This document shows, piece by piece, positions 46,108-58,151 of a DNA stretch of 64,000 bases (positions are counted from its first letter, which is position 1; every line of letters starts with the position of its first letter). The notes beneath the pieces were generated by a model that was not told the origin of the DNA, made no database searches, and saw only the letters and a list, made by a program, of their open reading frames with translations. This stretch comes from Holothuria scabra (lineage: Eukaryota; Echinodermata; Holothuroidea; Aspidochirotida; Holothuriidae). The stretch spans positions 71,323,683 to 71,387,682 of the forward strand of contig CM074179.1 in NCBI GenBank assembly GCA_037179385.1. The letters run 5' to 3'. A program made the position numbers and the translations under genes.

Positions 46108-46720
46108 TTGTAAACACGATATCTCAAGAAGGGTAACCCCCAGGGATCTGAAACTTGGCATGTAGAATGTCCACATTGAGTAGATGGTCCCTATTTTTTG
46201 GTAGAGGTCAAAGGTCTTTTGGGGTCACCAGAGTTTAAAATGTAAATACCTTGGAAATTGCTTGTAAACACGATATCTCCAGAAGGAAAAATGTGAGCAA
46301 TCTCATACTTACCATGCTGATGGTCCATATTGAGTAGATGGTCCCTATTGTTTTTGATGGAGGTCAAAAGCCATTTGGGGTCACCATCTGGAGGAAAAAA
46401 GGTCAAAACCTTGTAAACACTGTATCTCAAGAAGGGTAAATGTGAGGGATCTCATACATAGCAGGTGGATTGCCCATATTAAGTACATGATCACTATTAT
46501 TTTTGGTGGAGGTCAAAGGTCATTCGGGGTCATCAGAGATGAAAAGCTCAAAAACTTGTAAACACCATATGTCAAGAAAGGTAACTGCCAGGAATCTCAT
46601 ATTTACCAAGTGGATTGTCCATATTGAGTAGATGACCCCTAGTGTTTTTATTGGATGTCACAGGTCATTTGGGGTCATCAGAGCTCAAAACATCTAAACC
46701 TTGCAAACATTATACATCTC
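46108..46720 (+). repeat. Tandem satellite, units of about 145-154 bp, with DR1 motif
   Basis: The start word TTGTAAACAC and variants recur at 46108, 46262, 46411, 46556 and 46701. Each unit then carries TATCTCAAGAAGG-like, GGGATCTCATAC-like, CATATTGAGTAGATG and GGTCATTTGGGGTCA-like words. The unit contains AGGTCAAAGGTCA (perfect at 46510-46522), a direct repeat of two nuclear-receptor half-sites with one spacer (DR1). Diverged relatives lie at 50520-50850 and 60330-60540. Confidence 0.85.
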
Positions 46721-46739
46721 AAAAGAGTATATAACTGTT

Positions 46740-47836
46740 GAAGTTAATATCCATGAGCGGTTAGGGTGAAAGGGTTAGAATAATGTGGCATGGGTAATGT
46801 ATTAGGCATAGGTATATAATTTTTTTGGAACAGTTTATTAACTTCACTATGTAAATTCTTTAGTGAGGTAATTTTGAAAACATATTTGTAAAGTACTGAA
46901 GCAAACTCATAGAGAGAAGGTCTTAGGTGCACAAAAAGGCACATCGCATGGTAGTTACTGTACAGTATGTTGATTCTGGCATGAAATTGTGCCCTGTTAT
47001 TACATTAAGTTCCAAGTATTAATGTAATACATGAAAAAGTGGGCAGAGCAAAATATAAAATCTTAAAAGGCAAAATCTGTTCATCAGGCTGGCATACATG
47101 CTTCAATGCTCATCGACATGCTGATTTTGCAGCCACAAGTAAATAGATTTTCATGAAACTGATGTGGAACATGTGAGTTTAAACAGTCTGTATAAGGGTC
47201 ATTTAGAGACATAGTCTGAAAATATTAGAAGATGCTTCTATGCACACTAAGTAGATGACTATGTGGAATTTCATAAGTGTAAACTTTGAACAGAGAGTAC
47301 TGCTCTGTGTGATGCACAAGAATCTCTTTTATAACATACCTACATTGCTTTTTCCTTAAAGAAAACCTGAAGAAAACATTAAATTTAGTGGCAAAAAGTG
47401 CTAATATTTGGCAATCCTTGTGCCTACTGTCCTCATGAGGACATGTGCATGCAAGCATGCATGAATTGGAAATGGGAATTGATTAATTAGATATACCACA
47501 GTTAATTAGCTTTACAAAAAAGAACCTAATTTATACTGATCATTTGGTATCAAATACCCTTCAGAGCACATGAACTGTCATTGCCTAATAGAGTGAATCA
47601 AATTGTGACTGACGCATTCTTTGCCACTTTGTCACAGTTAACTGGCCTTATTTTTCACAGTTGACTGCCAGTTATCCCCACAGTGTCCTGAAGGATTACC
47701 CCATACAAACATACAGCTCAATCGACTTAAACTTTTTACTGTATAAGTGGTGTTAATTGACTCTTATAAACCCTCTGAAGAAAGCTGATTTTTATCTCAG
47801 TACATAGCCATGATAGCCCATTGTTTGTACTCCTAT
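46740..47836. other. Spacer without recognised genes
   Basis: This is AT-rich sequence with only short unassigned frames (for example 46744-46944 and 47225-47458 on the minus strand). I see no domain, repeat boundary or RNA gene. Confidence 0.35.
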
Positions 47837-48953
47837 CAGGCTTGGGGCGATTACATCTCAATGTAATCGATTACGATTGCGATTACTTCATATTTTACGA
47901 TTGCGATTATGATATCGATTACAGCTAAAATTGAAAGTAATTGATTGCGATTACATTGCAATGTAATCATGATTGCAATCGTGATTACATTTTGTTTCCA
48001 CATAAACAATGTTACTGCTTGCTGAGTATGTTCGTGGGGTGTTGAAGTGCTCGAACACAGTACCCTTCGACTTTGTAACCATCTTCCTCTAAGAAAGTTG
48101 CAATGAAAGCTGATCACTCCAACAAACAGTACAACTAAACATAAGCTGCCTTTACGAATACAACCAATGTGTACTCAGACACATAACACCTGTAAAACTT
48201 GTAACCCCACTTACAACTATCATTGCAGTGACTTGAACATTTTCCTTTCAACAATTTCTTTTATCATCTCTTAAAGAACATTAACTTTCTCAGTCAGGCC
48301 TTACATTTGAGACTGACACTTCAGGTAAACAGGAAATGAGAACAATAGACTAAAGGTATCAATAGTATGCTTTCAATAGCTGCTACTACTGTAGGAGTCT
48401 CCTGGTCCATTGCCCATGGAAGTTTTTATCAATGGACCTATCAATTAAACTTAATTACTTTTAGATGTAGCATTTTGTCAGGTTGATAGTTACTACTTCA
48501 TGGAGAGGTTAATATCAAATCAACCAGTTGTGTAACAAGGATATGTTCAGGTTGAGTGGGGGAGCTGAATAGACAAATTGTGCAACTAAAGACAAATCCC
48601 TGCAGAGTACCAAAACAGAACCAAGTCCTCCCAAAGTAGAGATTATTGAACCCATGCATTTCTCATTCATTTTAAGCTGGAACATCCAAGAAAGAGGGAC
48701 AGTTACATTTTGTCATTCCAGCAGAAGAACCAAGCACTGAAAAAATTGTTTAGTAACTTTACTTCTTTGTTCAATTCAACTTCAATGTAATCAGAAATGA
48801 AACCACGATTGCATTACTTTGCCATTGTAATCAATTATGATTGCAATTACTTTGCGATTTTCACAAAAGTAATCGATTGCGATTACAACTACTTCAAAAT
48901 GTGCAATCTATTGCATTCGATTACGATTACTGATTACGATTACCCCAAGCCTG
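47837..48953. mobile_element. hAT-type element, 1,117 bp, with exact 8-bp TSD
   Basis: The ends are CAGGCTTGGGGCGATTAC (left) and, reverse-complemented, CAGGCTTGGGGTAATCG (right). The flanks ACTCCTAT (47829-47836 and 48954-48961) are identical. It is an inverted relative of the 12,969-bp element: its terminal few hundred bases match both termini of that element, but it lacks the insertions. A 45-codon minus frame starting at 48082 reads MVTKSKGTVFEHF, which faintly resembles the start of a BED finger. Confidence 0.9.
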
Positions 48954-48961
48954 ACTCCTAT

Positions 48962-49934
48962 TTCCTGCCATTCCCTGCAGGCATTTAGTACTCTGTGGTT
49001 AAAATGTCAGACCTCCATGACATTCACACCTTTGCAGAATCAAGCATAAAATAACTGTCCACATTATCTTGTCTCACCTGTTCACAAATAAAAGTTGTTT
49101 GCCAAGCCATCGTCTGGAGATGGAGAAGTTCATGTACACTTGATCAAGTTTCTAAACTGAAAGTCATCTTAGAAATACTGTAGTTTGACACCCTTCAGAA
49201 ATAGTGTCCTTTACCCTAGAAGCTGGTGGAATTGAACAAATAGTGTGTTTGTATTAGGATTTTTGTTGAACACAACTTTTAACATTGGTGTCTATCTAGA
49301 TTGGTGCTTCTGCTTTACAGTTTCAATATGCTCTACAGTGATTATTTATCACTTAGTTTCAGTCTAGAATTTGTTTTAAATTTTTGAAAGCATAAGATGT
49401 ATCAGCATACTACTTGCCTCATCTCTGCATATATCTGGATAACCACACCAAAGTAACCCCTGTGTGAAGGATTATAGTTATGTCAAATATCATCATCAAG
49501 TGGGAATTCTTGTCTCACATTTCATTTTTATCCATGTCACTACCCCCCCCCCCCCCCCTTAAAAAAAAAAAAGCTTAGTGCATAGAACCATTGCTTCAAG
49601 ATCACCCTTAATGACACTTTTCAAAAGTATTAAGATTTTATTTTGCATTGCTGCAGCTGTCATTTAAAATTAGTTTAGGTAATAAGAGCAAGCATAATGT
49701 TGTATACTGTGTATCAAACAAGGAAAACTTGTACTGTGTGTTATGCTGTACCTACAGTATAAGTAGACAAAAGGCAAATTAAAAATCTTGTTAAATTTTG
49801 GATTAATAGAGATAACAGCTTTTGTTAATTTGCAAGGATACCATAGACAATGGGCGGAGCATTTCCCCCATAAAACAAACATTGCCGTCATTAATAGCCA
49901 AGGTTACACATCTCTGTTCATATGTCTCTTTAGG
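48962..49934. other. Spacer without recognised genes
   Basis: This is AT-rich sequence with a poly-C/poly-A tract at about 49545-49572. No coding or structural feature is supported. Confidence 0.35.
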
Positions 49935-50320
49935 CTTGGTATCACATACCCCGCAACACCCAGTGTTAACTCGTGTTTACAATCAGACAAAACCGCAGGC
50001 TAACCCCGTGTTTTCTAGTCTGTGTTCTCACGTACCCAGTGTTTCATTGATTGGATAGTGTTACCATACTGTAGTAACGAGGTCAAATATTTCACACACC
50101 GATTACAGTAAAATGTAAGAAAATACCTGTCATCGGGCCATAAATACAGGTCTGTGACCTTGCTTGATTAAAATAAACACGATGTTTACAACTGCTTAAC
50201 CCTGCGATTTGAGGTGGATCGAAATTTAAACACTGACCCCGTGTTAACCCGCAGTTCCACGTTACTCGAGCGTGAGGTTACACAGTGTTACCTCGAGCGT
50301 GGGGTATGTGAGAACACAGT
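49935..50320. repeat. Inverted-repeat element rich in GTGTTAAC words
   Basis: TCACATACCCCGCA at 49950 is mirrored by the complement of TCACATACCCCACG near 50310. Between them CAGTGTTAAC, CCCGTGTTAACC, CAGTGTTACC and a doubled CTCGAGCGTG occur. It resembles a MITE with repeated subterminal motifs, but I cannot define a target duplication. Confidence 0.45.
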
Positions 50321-50519
50321 ATTTGATCCAATGCATGTAGGAGAGTGTTTGGATGAGGGCTTGTTTAAACACTAACCTCAGTGCAGACTTTTCAAAACAT
50401 AGAGGCATCGGAACATATACTTCAGAATGGAGAGCCGTCCCCATTGATTAAACTTTTGATAAAAATGATTTCAAAATGTCGCTTTATCAAGTAATGAGAC
50501 AAAACAGTTTTCTGGCATG

Positions 50520-50850
50520 TTAAAGCTGTGTGAGAAATTTCTCTTGTTTGTGGAGATCAAAGGTTTGAGGTGACAAAAGATAAAAACCCTTAAGACGTAA
50601 TATTTTTCGGGGAATAACTGTGAGGGATCTCATACCATGGAGGTAGTACTTCCATACTCATACTGTACTAAGCTTAATTTTGAATTGTTCATGTTGATGG
50701 ACATGTAGGTGAGGTGATCACTATTGTTTTTAAGGGGTCGAAAGGTCATTTTGGGTCACATGAGGTCAAAAAGTTTTGGCCTTACTAGTATGATATCTCA
50801 GTTAAGTAGGATAATTGTATGGGATCTCATGCATGTCATGTTTGTTTCCA
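50520..50850 (+). repeat. Diverged copies of the 46-kb satellite unit
   Basis: Words such as GTGAGGGATCTCATACCATG, GGTCATTTTGGGTCACATGA and GATATCTCAGTTAAG match the order seen in the 46108-46720 array, in about two decayed units. Confidence 0.6.
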
Positions 50851-53784
50851 TGTTTGCTATGATATATCATATATATGTATATCATCAAGGAATCACTAAG
50901 CCTGTTGGCTTTCTAGTTCATAAATGTACCAAGAAAGCAGTTAACCAGAAATTTGCACACTTGCTTGAGGTGGTATATTCCCGTAATAAAGTATGGAAGT
51001 TGCGCTGACAAACAGTAAGTTATTTTTTGGTTCCGATGCACACATTACGGCACACTGGACAAAAACCGCAGAAGGTAATACTAACTGCGCTAAAGTGTGA
51101 TCCAATTCCAGTCTGATTTTTAAACTCTCGATGTTAAGAACAAAAGGCACATTGTAAATATAGATAAACTTACCGAGAAAAATTTGGCCAAAACTACCCT
51201 CCTAGATTGCAGGAAATGGCCTTTTCCAGGCATTGTGCTAAATAACCTTTCCACCCTTGGACTTTGCAAGATTTTAAGCCACCAACTTCCGATGGTGCGT
51301 GTGATATATGCCAGTTTGCACTGTACATGTGTAAGATCTAACAGTTAGCCTATGTATGTGTATCTGTAAAAGTTAAAACTGCCAATGATTAAGTAAATGC
51401 CTATACTTTTGTACACAGTATGTAGTACACATACCTATGCCTTCCGTAAATGGATACTGTAGCTTGGCACCAAGGCAAGGCAACTGCTTTATACAACAGC
51501 CTTTGGTTGGAGAAGGCATCATATGTGTGGCCTTAGCAAACAGAGTCAGCTCCGCTGGAAGGCAACTACTGATGTATTTACGTACATGGATTGACTACTG
51601 TACGTTCATGCCTTCTATGCGGTTACAATAAGAAACAGTAGATACAGTACAGCTACTGTAAATGTGAGTTTCACAAACAGTGGTACGTATGGCAATACAA
51701 TACAATCTGCAGGAGATCCAGAATGTACAGAGTTTCTAAAGACTTTTTTGAGATATGGTATCAAGATTTTCGGTTGAGGTTACTTTTTTGACGATAAATT
51801 GCAAACGTGTTATCAGACTTATGTTGCGCAGCTGCAGTTTTCAGTTGTCTTATTGCGCGGCTAGGCACTTTGAGACTCATATTTTTGCGAGGGGGATAAA
51901 TCCCCTGTGCAGGGCAAACTTTTCAATCTGGCATGTTTCGCCATTTCCTGAAAGAAGAAGGGTAAGGCCTGGATAGGGATACAAACATGCAAAGGCCTAG
52001 AGGCTACCTTAGCCCTCAAACAGGGCTGTGTGTTCTTTACATGGCCTAGGCTCATTCCTCTCACAACACAGCCCTTGCCAGGATAATAGCCAAGACGCCC
52101 ATAAAACATCATCTCTTGCATCCCAAATAACAAAATATTCTCACCAAACTTCATACAGATGATCTCTGGCACCGCATTTACCTTTCTGCAAAAGATGTTC
52201 ACAAAGTTTTATCAAAGAATGGCTGAATTTTCACTGCAAATTTTGACCGTAACAGTAAGTCAATTGGTCATGTTGTAGAGTTCTCGACAACTGTTCTCAG
52301 TAGAGGTCAAAGGTGACAAGGGGGAAACTTGGCGAAACGGGATACTGTATGTCACCTGCATAGCTGTCTTCATATCTTAGATTCAGGGGGTGAACTGGCA
52401 AGGGGGAAAAACGACCGGAGTGAACTGGTTGGAGGCAAACTGGCAAGGGGGCGAAATGACCGGGAACCGTTGTGATTTGTGTATGCCTCAAATGACAAAT
52501 TTAGAGCCTTCATATTGGGCCTTGGTCTAGCATAAGACAGGATAGGCCAAATGCTAGACCTCTACCCTAAATTATAATTGTTCATTGACAAAGTAATAAT
52601 AAAGTATGAATAAAAAATGTCAAAGAAAGGATGCTGTTCCCAAAGAAATGATGTTATTAAGGCAGAACTACGAGTGAGGTATTTAAATTTATTTAAACCT
52701 GATGTGCATGGAATTTAGGCTTTGCAGGATAACCACCACCGAACTTCATAACTTTCTAGTTGCTTTACGTGTACAAGACGTACACGGATGTATATGGTAG
52801 GCCTTTGGGCTTGAAAATAAAGTGTTTTTGTAGAACAGTTTGTACCGCAACTTATGCGATGCATTCTGCGAGACAATTGTAGACACAAGGAAAAATAGTA
52901 ACACAAAATAGCGCTTAGTTCTGTGGTTTGCAGCTGGGGGGCCATTTTACAGTGCAATTGTACAGATCGCTACCGTAACAAACACGCGCATGCTGTATAT
53001 GTATTGAGCCATGCATCGCAAGCAAGCTGCATTATAACAGTGTTGTGGGAGTGTGTCATGAATTGTCAGTCTTCGTATTTGACGATATCACATAGGATCA
53101 GGCAGGAAAATACAGTACAGTATTCGGTGGAATGTTAAACAGTGAACATGGTCTGAAGAAAGCTTCAGTAAATGTGGGATGCGCTTTTACTGTGAAAAGA
53201 TCATATATTTAAACTCAACGCAAGTATGAACATGACATCATTTTCGTTGAAACGGTGAACCCCTGGTTATTAGAATGGGTTAAACAGATAGTGAATTAAC
53301 CGAAAATGCACAGCCCTGTTGTCACTAAGCTGGGCGACACCAGGCGGTGCTACCCAGCTCTCAAAATCTCCACCAGGTACTTGCCATCAATATCAGCATT
53401 ACCCCCTTGCACAAATTTCTTTATACCCTAGTTGAATAAAATAGAATTTGGTGATTATTCCTCATTTGTTGAAAGCACTCTCCAATCTGCAAAAAATTTT
53501 CAAAAGTGAGGTGGAGCAGTGACTCATCTTAAACCACTCCTTCAGAGCGGGGGCCACAAATTACCCACCTCTCAAAAGGGTATGGTGATCCTTGCTGGCA
53601 AGGCATAGTAAAAAATGCAAGCCTGTAGCTAGATCATGTTGAGCCTGAGGTGTGTGGAGTCTACCCCTGGATTTCTCTTAGTGTTTTGGCTTTCTAATTA
53701 AATAATTTTAACATTTATTTTCTCTGTTTAAATATTTAGAATGGTCATTTCAAGAAGCAAGGTTAGAAGCATACACCTTCAGCA
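50851..53784. other. Spacer with a short minisatellite at 52389-52463
   Basis: The minisatellite has GTGAACTGGCAAGGGGG and GCAAACTGGCAAGGGGG about 50 bases apart, each followed by a GACCGG word. A related CAAGGGGGAAACTTGGC precedes it at 52317. AGGTCAAAGGTGA at 52304 is a further satellite-like DR1 relative. The rest of the stretch, which would be upstream of the Ig-domain gene, shows no other recognisable feature. Confidence 0.4.
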
Positions 53785-53860
53785 ATGGTCACTGTATTTT
53801 TGGGCATGGGCCTATTCCTGTGCACATTCATGTTTGTTTCTGCTGGAGCAACTGGTACAG
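53785..53860 (+). CDS. Exon 1 of an Ig-domain gene: signal peptide
   Basis: ATG at 53785 opens a 25-codon frame. It begins MVTVFLGMGLFLCTFMFVSA, a hydrophobic signal peptide with a likely cleavage after a small residue. It ends after one base of the next codon at 53860, directly before GTATGTT, a good splice donor (phase 1). The Ig exon at 57121 has a phase-1-compatible acceptor, so the two join in frame across an intron of about 3.3 kb. An alternative upstream ATG in another frame (53741) gives no sensible protein. The pairing is inferred from phase and logic, without transcript data. Confidence 0.6.
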
Positions 53861-54415
53861 GTATGTTATTTTTTTTTGGTTTATGGAGTTACTTTAAGGA
53901 AAGGTTTAAGGCAAGTTAACTGTACTGTAGGTTACTGCCACTGTATTTTCTTTTTAGTGTACAGGGAAAGAAGAACTGAAAGGTCCCAATAGGACATATG
54001 AAAGCATTTGCTGACGAGTAGCGATCATTCTGAGGTTGGGCAGAATGTCAAGAAAGAGCAAGTTCCTTGTTAGTGTGAAAGATACTGGTTCCACGAAATT
54101 TACATAAAGTGGCAATTTCTGAAATTCCAAGAAGAATTTGTGAAGTCCTGCAAAATACTTATCAATGAAACATTAACTCTGTTTATATTGTACTGTTTAA
54201 AGACACAAGGCATTTATCAAATAATTTTGCAGTTACTTTTGGTATTATTCCATGCAAATGCTATAATTTTAAGAAAAGATTTTTACCTTACAGTTGAGTA
54301 CCTTATGGTTGGTGGTACCATACCGCACTGGTACCGGTACTGGTACCGGTACGCACAGGTACTTACAGAAATACTGATATACCGTTAGAACCTACTCTGC
54401 ATCATATACTGTACA

Positions 54416-55476
54416 GATGCAGCCAGATCTAAAGTGCGGGTTGGCTTCGCTTCGGCGCTTGCGCTCCTCCTATTCATCCCATCCATACTGTGATATACCC
54501 ACACTCTTATGAGAAGGAACTTGCTACCGTACAATATCACCTCCGTATAGTGCGGTGTCTTTGTGAGGTGAAAGGAAGTCTTTTGTGTATTGGCAGACAA
54601 ATAGCTTCTGGCAGTACACAACTGTTGCTGTTCTTAACTTGCAGTAACAACGTTACTTTCTCATCCGCAATATGCCGATGGCTAAGGTAGAACAGCGTAC
54701 TGACCGTTGCGCAGGTTTCTTATAATATTTCGCAGTGCTTAAAAATGAAATCTCACATGTTTTTTTTATGAGAACCGTATCTACCTTTTAATGGAACAAA
54801 AATTATTGAGATCTTTCTATTGTGAACTGAAAATGACGAGCCAGTGCGCATACTAGACATCTCAGGTTGCTAAACTTCACGCCGCTCTAAGTCCCGGTTT
54901 ATTTTTCTGGTACTCGTGATAGTGCATGGAGTATGTACATTTAACACAACTTAAACTCATAAAAAGTGAGCCAGGACAAAGTTTTTTTGCGGAACTTCAA
55001 TCTCCAAACTTTGGTTGTATTTACTGTATCATGAGTTTATCTAGCGTTACAAACCAATTAAGGACATCAACATTAGTTGTAAATGCATTTGTCATGTTAC
55101 CGCTCACCCATACGTGATGTGTGTATGCAACTTTCATTAGCGCTAGTTGTGCAAGTTTTACCATCTTTTGTTAGTGCAGTATTCATTTGATCATGCATAC
55201 ATTGCGCAAAATACAAGAGATCATTCAATACGTGATAGAGCAGATTGCAGCAACTTCACGAACTGCTCGTTCACGTTTAGCCTGTGTGAATCTGCTACCT
55301 GGCATTGTTTAGGTTGGATTGTCAGACAGGAAATGGAGTTAGGCCTACTTCTGTTCATACCGTCCATAACCACTTTCTATTGAAGACTAATCAGACAAGA
55401 GCACTGTATACCGTGGGTATTAGGCGGTCGGTTTCTAGCGCTGCGTTCGGTCATGTGCTTTAGATCTGGCTGCATA
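54416..55476. mobile_element. Inverted-repeat element, 1.06 kb, in the Ig-gene intron
   Basis: TGCAGCCAGATCTAAAG at 54417 is mirrored by its exact complement ending near 55475. No clear target duplication was found. About 100 bases inside (54640-54745) match 32663-32765 in the Tc1-like segment, sharing AACGTTACTTT, TCATC, CTGACCGTTGCGCA and GTTTCTTATAA. The two elements therefore share ancestry or a common insertion. Confidence 0.6.
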
Positions 55477-56559
55477 ATATATTCGAAATATGTTGAATGC
55501 CCTCAAGTCACACTTGATTAGGGGGAAAATGGTGACATCAAATACTGTTGGTATTGCTAGTTGTAGTACCCTGGATGAAATGACCTATACTGATACAGTA
55601 GAAATCAATTGATGGCTTTAACTAGTACAGTATGATGTTGGCATGCACACATGTTTATGCTGACTAGCTGCAGTTGCTATAGGTTAACACACTGGAAACA
55701 GCCCTTGCAAATAAGATACAATTTTGGCTATGGCAAAAAAACTGCTCAAGTGAAAAGGACGGACTTCGGCAAAAATACACTCTACCTTAGCATTATTATT
55801 ATCAGTTAACTTATCAATGCAAACAACACTAAAAGTCATGCAATTATATGTGTATAGCAAGTTAACCATAATTGTTTACACACTTGGTATGGCACTGAAG
55901 TGCACCTAAACAAACAGTAATTTGTCTCAGAAGTTCTGGAATTCCATTGATAAAACCACCTCAGAATTTTTCCCATATAATTATGTATCAAAATACTACA
56001 ACGGCTGGTTCTTTAAAGGTCATTTGCTGCCTTGTCACATCCATGTGTCGTGTGCAGTGATCACTTCTTGACAGCAGGTCGTGAGTTACATACGTTCCAT
56101 AAATACCGATCGTAGTGAACTTTTTCCATCAAGATTTTCTGTTACAACTTGAAAAATTGCAGCTATGTTTTGTTTGTAAAGAAATAATAGGTTACTGAAT
56201 ACAGTACATCTGCTCAAATTTCAACAGTATCACGTAGGAAATTCTTATTCTAAAACCGCTTCTCTTCACATCATTTACTGGAACCTAAATGTAGGCCTAA
56301 TTTCGAGCCGTGTATTGTGCAACTTTTGTACTGTTATGTTCCTGTGCAGTGTCACGCAATCTGTCGCCTTGGCAAAATTTTTGCCCATGTCGAATTGATT
56401 TGCTTTGGCATTTACTTCGGCATTGCCAAATACTGAGGCTATTTGCGAGGGTTGGGGAAAGTATGCATTGAACTCTTCCACTACAGTACAACAGCATTCC
56501 CGATTGTTCCTCCTTTTTGTGGTAAATGCTGTTTGTTTATGTAATGTTGGTGTCACAAC

Positions 56560-56798
56560 CAGGCTTCGATAAATTCATTTCTTATTACTTGTCCATCGGG
56601 CTAGGGATTCCCAAAGTCTACTTGTCCGCATGTATGCACTGAGTCCATATCTAATTATCTAGTACTAGCCATTGAATTCCTATGTGAAGGAGACTTCTGC
56701 GCCGCTTGCTCAGCGGGCTATAATAATGAGCAGTTCACTTGTCCGAGTCATTTTTTTACTTGTCCGGGAATGTCGGGCGGGGGATTTGTCAAAGCCTG
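56560..56798. mobile_element. hAT MITE, 239 bp, with exact 8-bp TSD, in the Ig-gene intron
   Basis: The left end is CAGGCTTCGATAAATTC. The right end, reverse-complemented, is CAGGCTTTGACAAATC. The flanks GTCACAAC (56552-56559 and 56799-56806) are identical. ACTTGTCC words recur inside. It has no coding capacity. Confidence 0.9.
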
Positions 56799-57120
56799 GT
56801 CACAACAGTACAGTAGGCCTATATGTGTAGGTCTGGAAGATCTTAGTATTTTGCATTAAAACACAAAAATACTGTATCCATGCACTGAGTGTTGGTTCTG
56901 AATGAGTATCAGTCAAGGAATACTACCATAAAGTATTGATATTTGTGTAGTATCACTGTGGGCCTATCAATAATACCATATTTTAGTGTTTTCTATGTAG
57001 TACTGTATGACAGTTACATACATTGTAACATTGTCTGTCTTGGAATGTTACTTAAAAACTCTGGTAATGAACATTGAATCTGATTTTTTTTCATTGTTTT
57101 TCATTTCTTCATATTTACAG

Positions 57121-57435
57121 AAGAATCAGCTTGTCCTTCAGTAGTTTATTTGAAGGATGGGATTGGTGGTCAAATTCCCTGTCTGTGTGGATCATTTACA
57201 ATCGTGGCATGGTATAATGAAGAAGAGTTCAATAATGGTGGCTCTCCTATCATCAACTATGATAAAGTACAAAGGAGAGGGCAGGGATTCTTTTCAGGAG
57301 AGTATGATATAGCAGAGAATGGCTCCCTTATTATAAGAAATGTGACGAGGAATCATGATGGTGTTTTTGTTGTAACTGTGGCAGATGACTCTCAACACCG
57401 TGAAGACAAGATTACAATCCGGGTTATAGTTGTAG
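57121..57435 (+). CDS. Exon 2 of an Ig-domain gene: Ig-like V-type domain
   Basis: This 105-codon exon is bounded by a pyrimidine-rich acceptor ending ATTTACAG and a donor GTATGA, both phase 1, as is usual for single-domain Ig exons. The protein starts EESACPSVVYLKDG and has GGQIPCLCGSF (B strand cysteine) and IVAWYNEEE (core tryptophan). It also has two N-glycosylation sequons (NGS, NVT) and the F-strand pattern NHDGVFVVTVADD. The expected second cysteine there (Y-x-C) is replaced by valine, so the canonical disulphide is missing. It is probably a secreted or membrane recognition protein; later exons are not identified in the window. Confidence 0.75.
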
Positions 57436-58151
57436 GTATGAAACAAAATTAGTGAAAAGAACTCATCAGCTGGTTTCCCCTAAAGTTCAGAGGGCTGTGG
57501 AGTGTAGAGTACTTCATATGACATTGTCCATGATGAAAGCAGGCTGGTTCAAACTGTGCATTCGCTCTCTACAGGTAGTCCTTAGATACCTCTTAAGTCA
57601 GGGTCACACTAGAACAGTATCGGATCAGATTCAGATCTGATTTTTGGGGTTTCTACCAAAATCTCCTTCATCCATTGTTGTTGAGAACAAAAGATTTGCC
57701 ATCCTGTGTAGATATAATGATTTCTGTTTGAGGATTTAAAAAATGAAATGTAAACTAATTATTTTTTTACATCAAGTTGACAAATACCTTTTATTGGTCT
57801 CCATGTATCCAGTTAAAGTTCCTTGCCGATGTGATGTTAGGAATAATTAGCATTTAATTCTGATTTTCGTAGTCCTGCCATAAAAGGCATCTCTTTCCAC
57901 TTCTTGGCAAATTATTGTTTCCTTCCGACCAAAGATGTGAGAGATTTTAAGTAAAACCCATAAAAATCGGAGCGTAATCTGATCGGATATCGCTGCAGTG
58001 TGACATGCGCTTAAGATGATGTCTCAATCCATAAATTGGGGGTCTAAGAATGTGATATGAGGTTAAAATTGAAAAAATATCTAAACTGATTAAAATTTAT
58101 AAACATGAAAGAGTATTAGTCAGAATTCATACAAAATAGAAGTATTTTATC

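Noticed and set aside
45914..46117. Minus-strand His-Thr-rich frame
   Set aside because: It is the reverse of the GT microsatellite.
46108..46720. Regularly spaced repeats considered as a CRISPR array
   Set aside because: The units are about 150 bp and similar throughout, with no unique spacers, and the window is eukaryotic.
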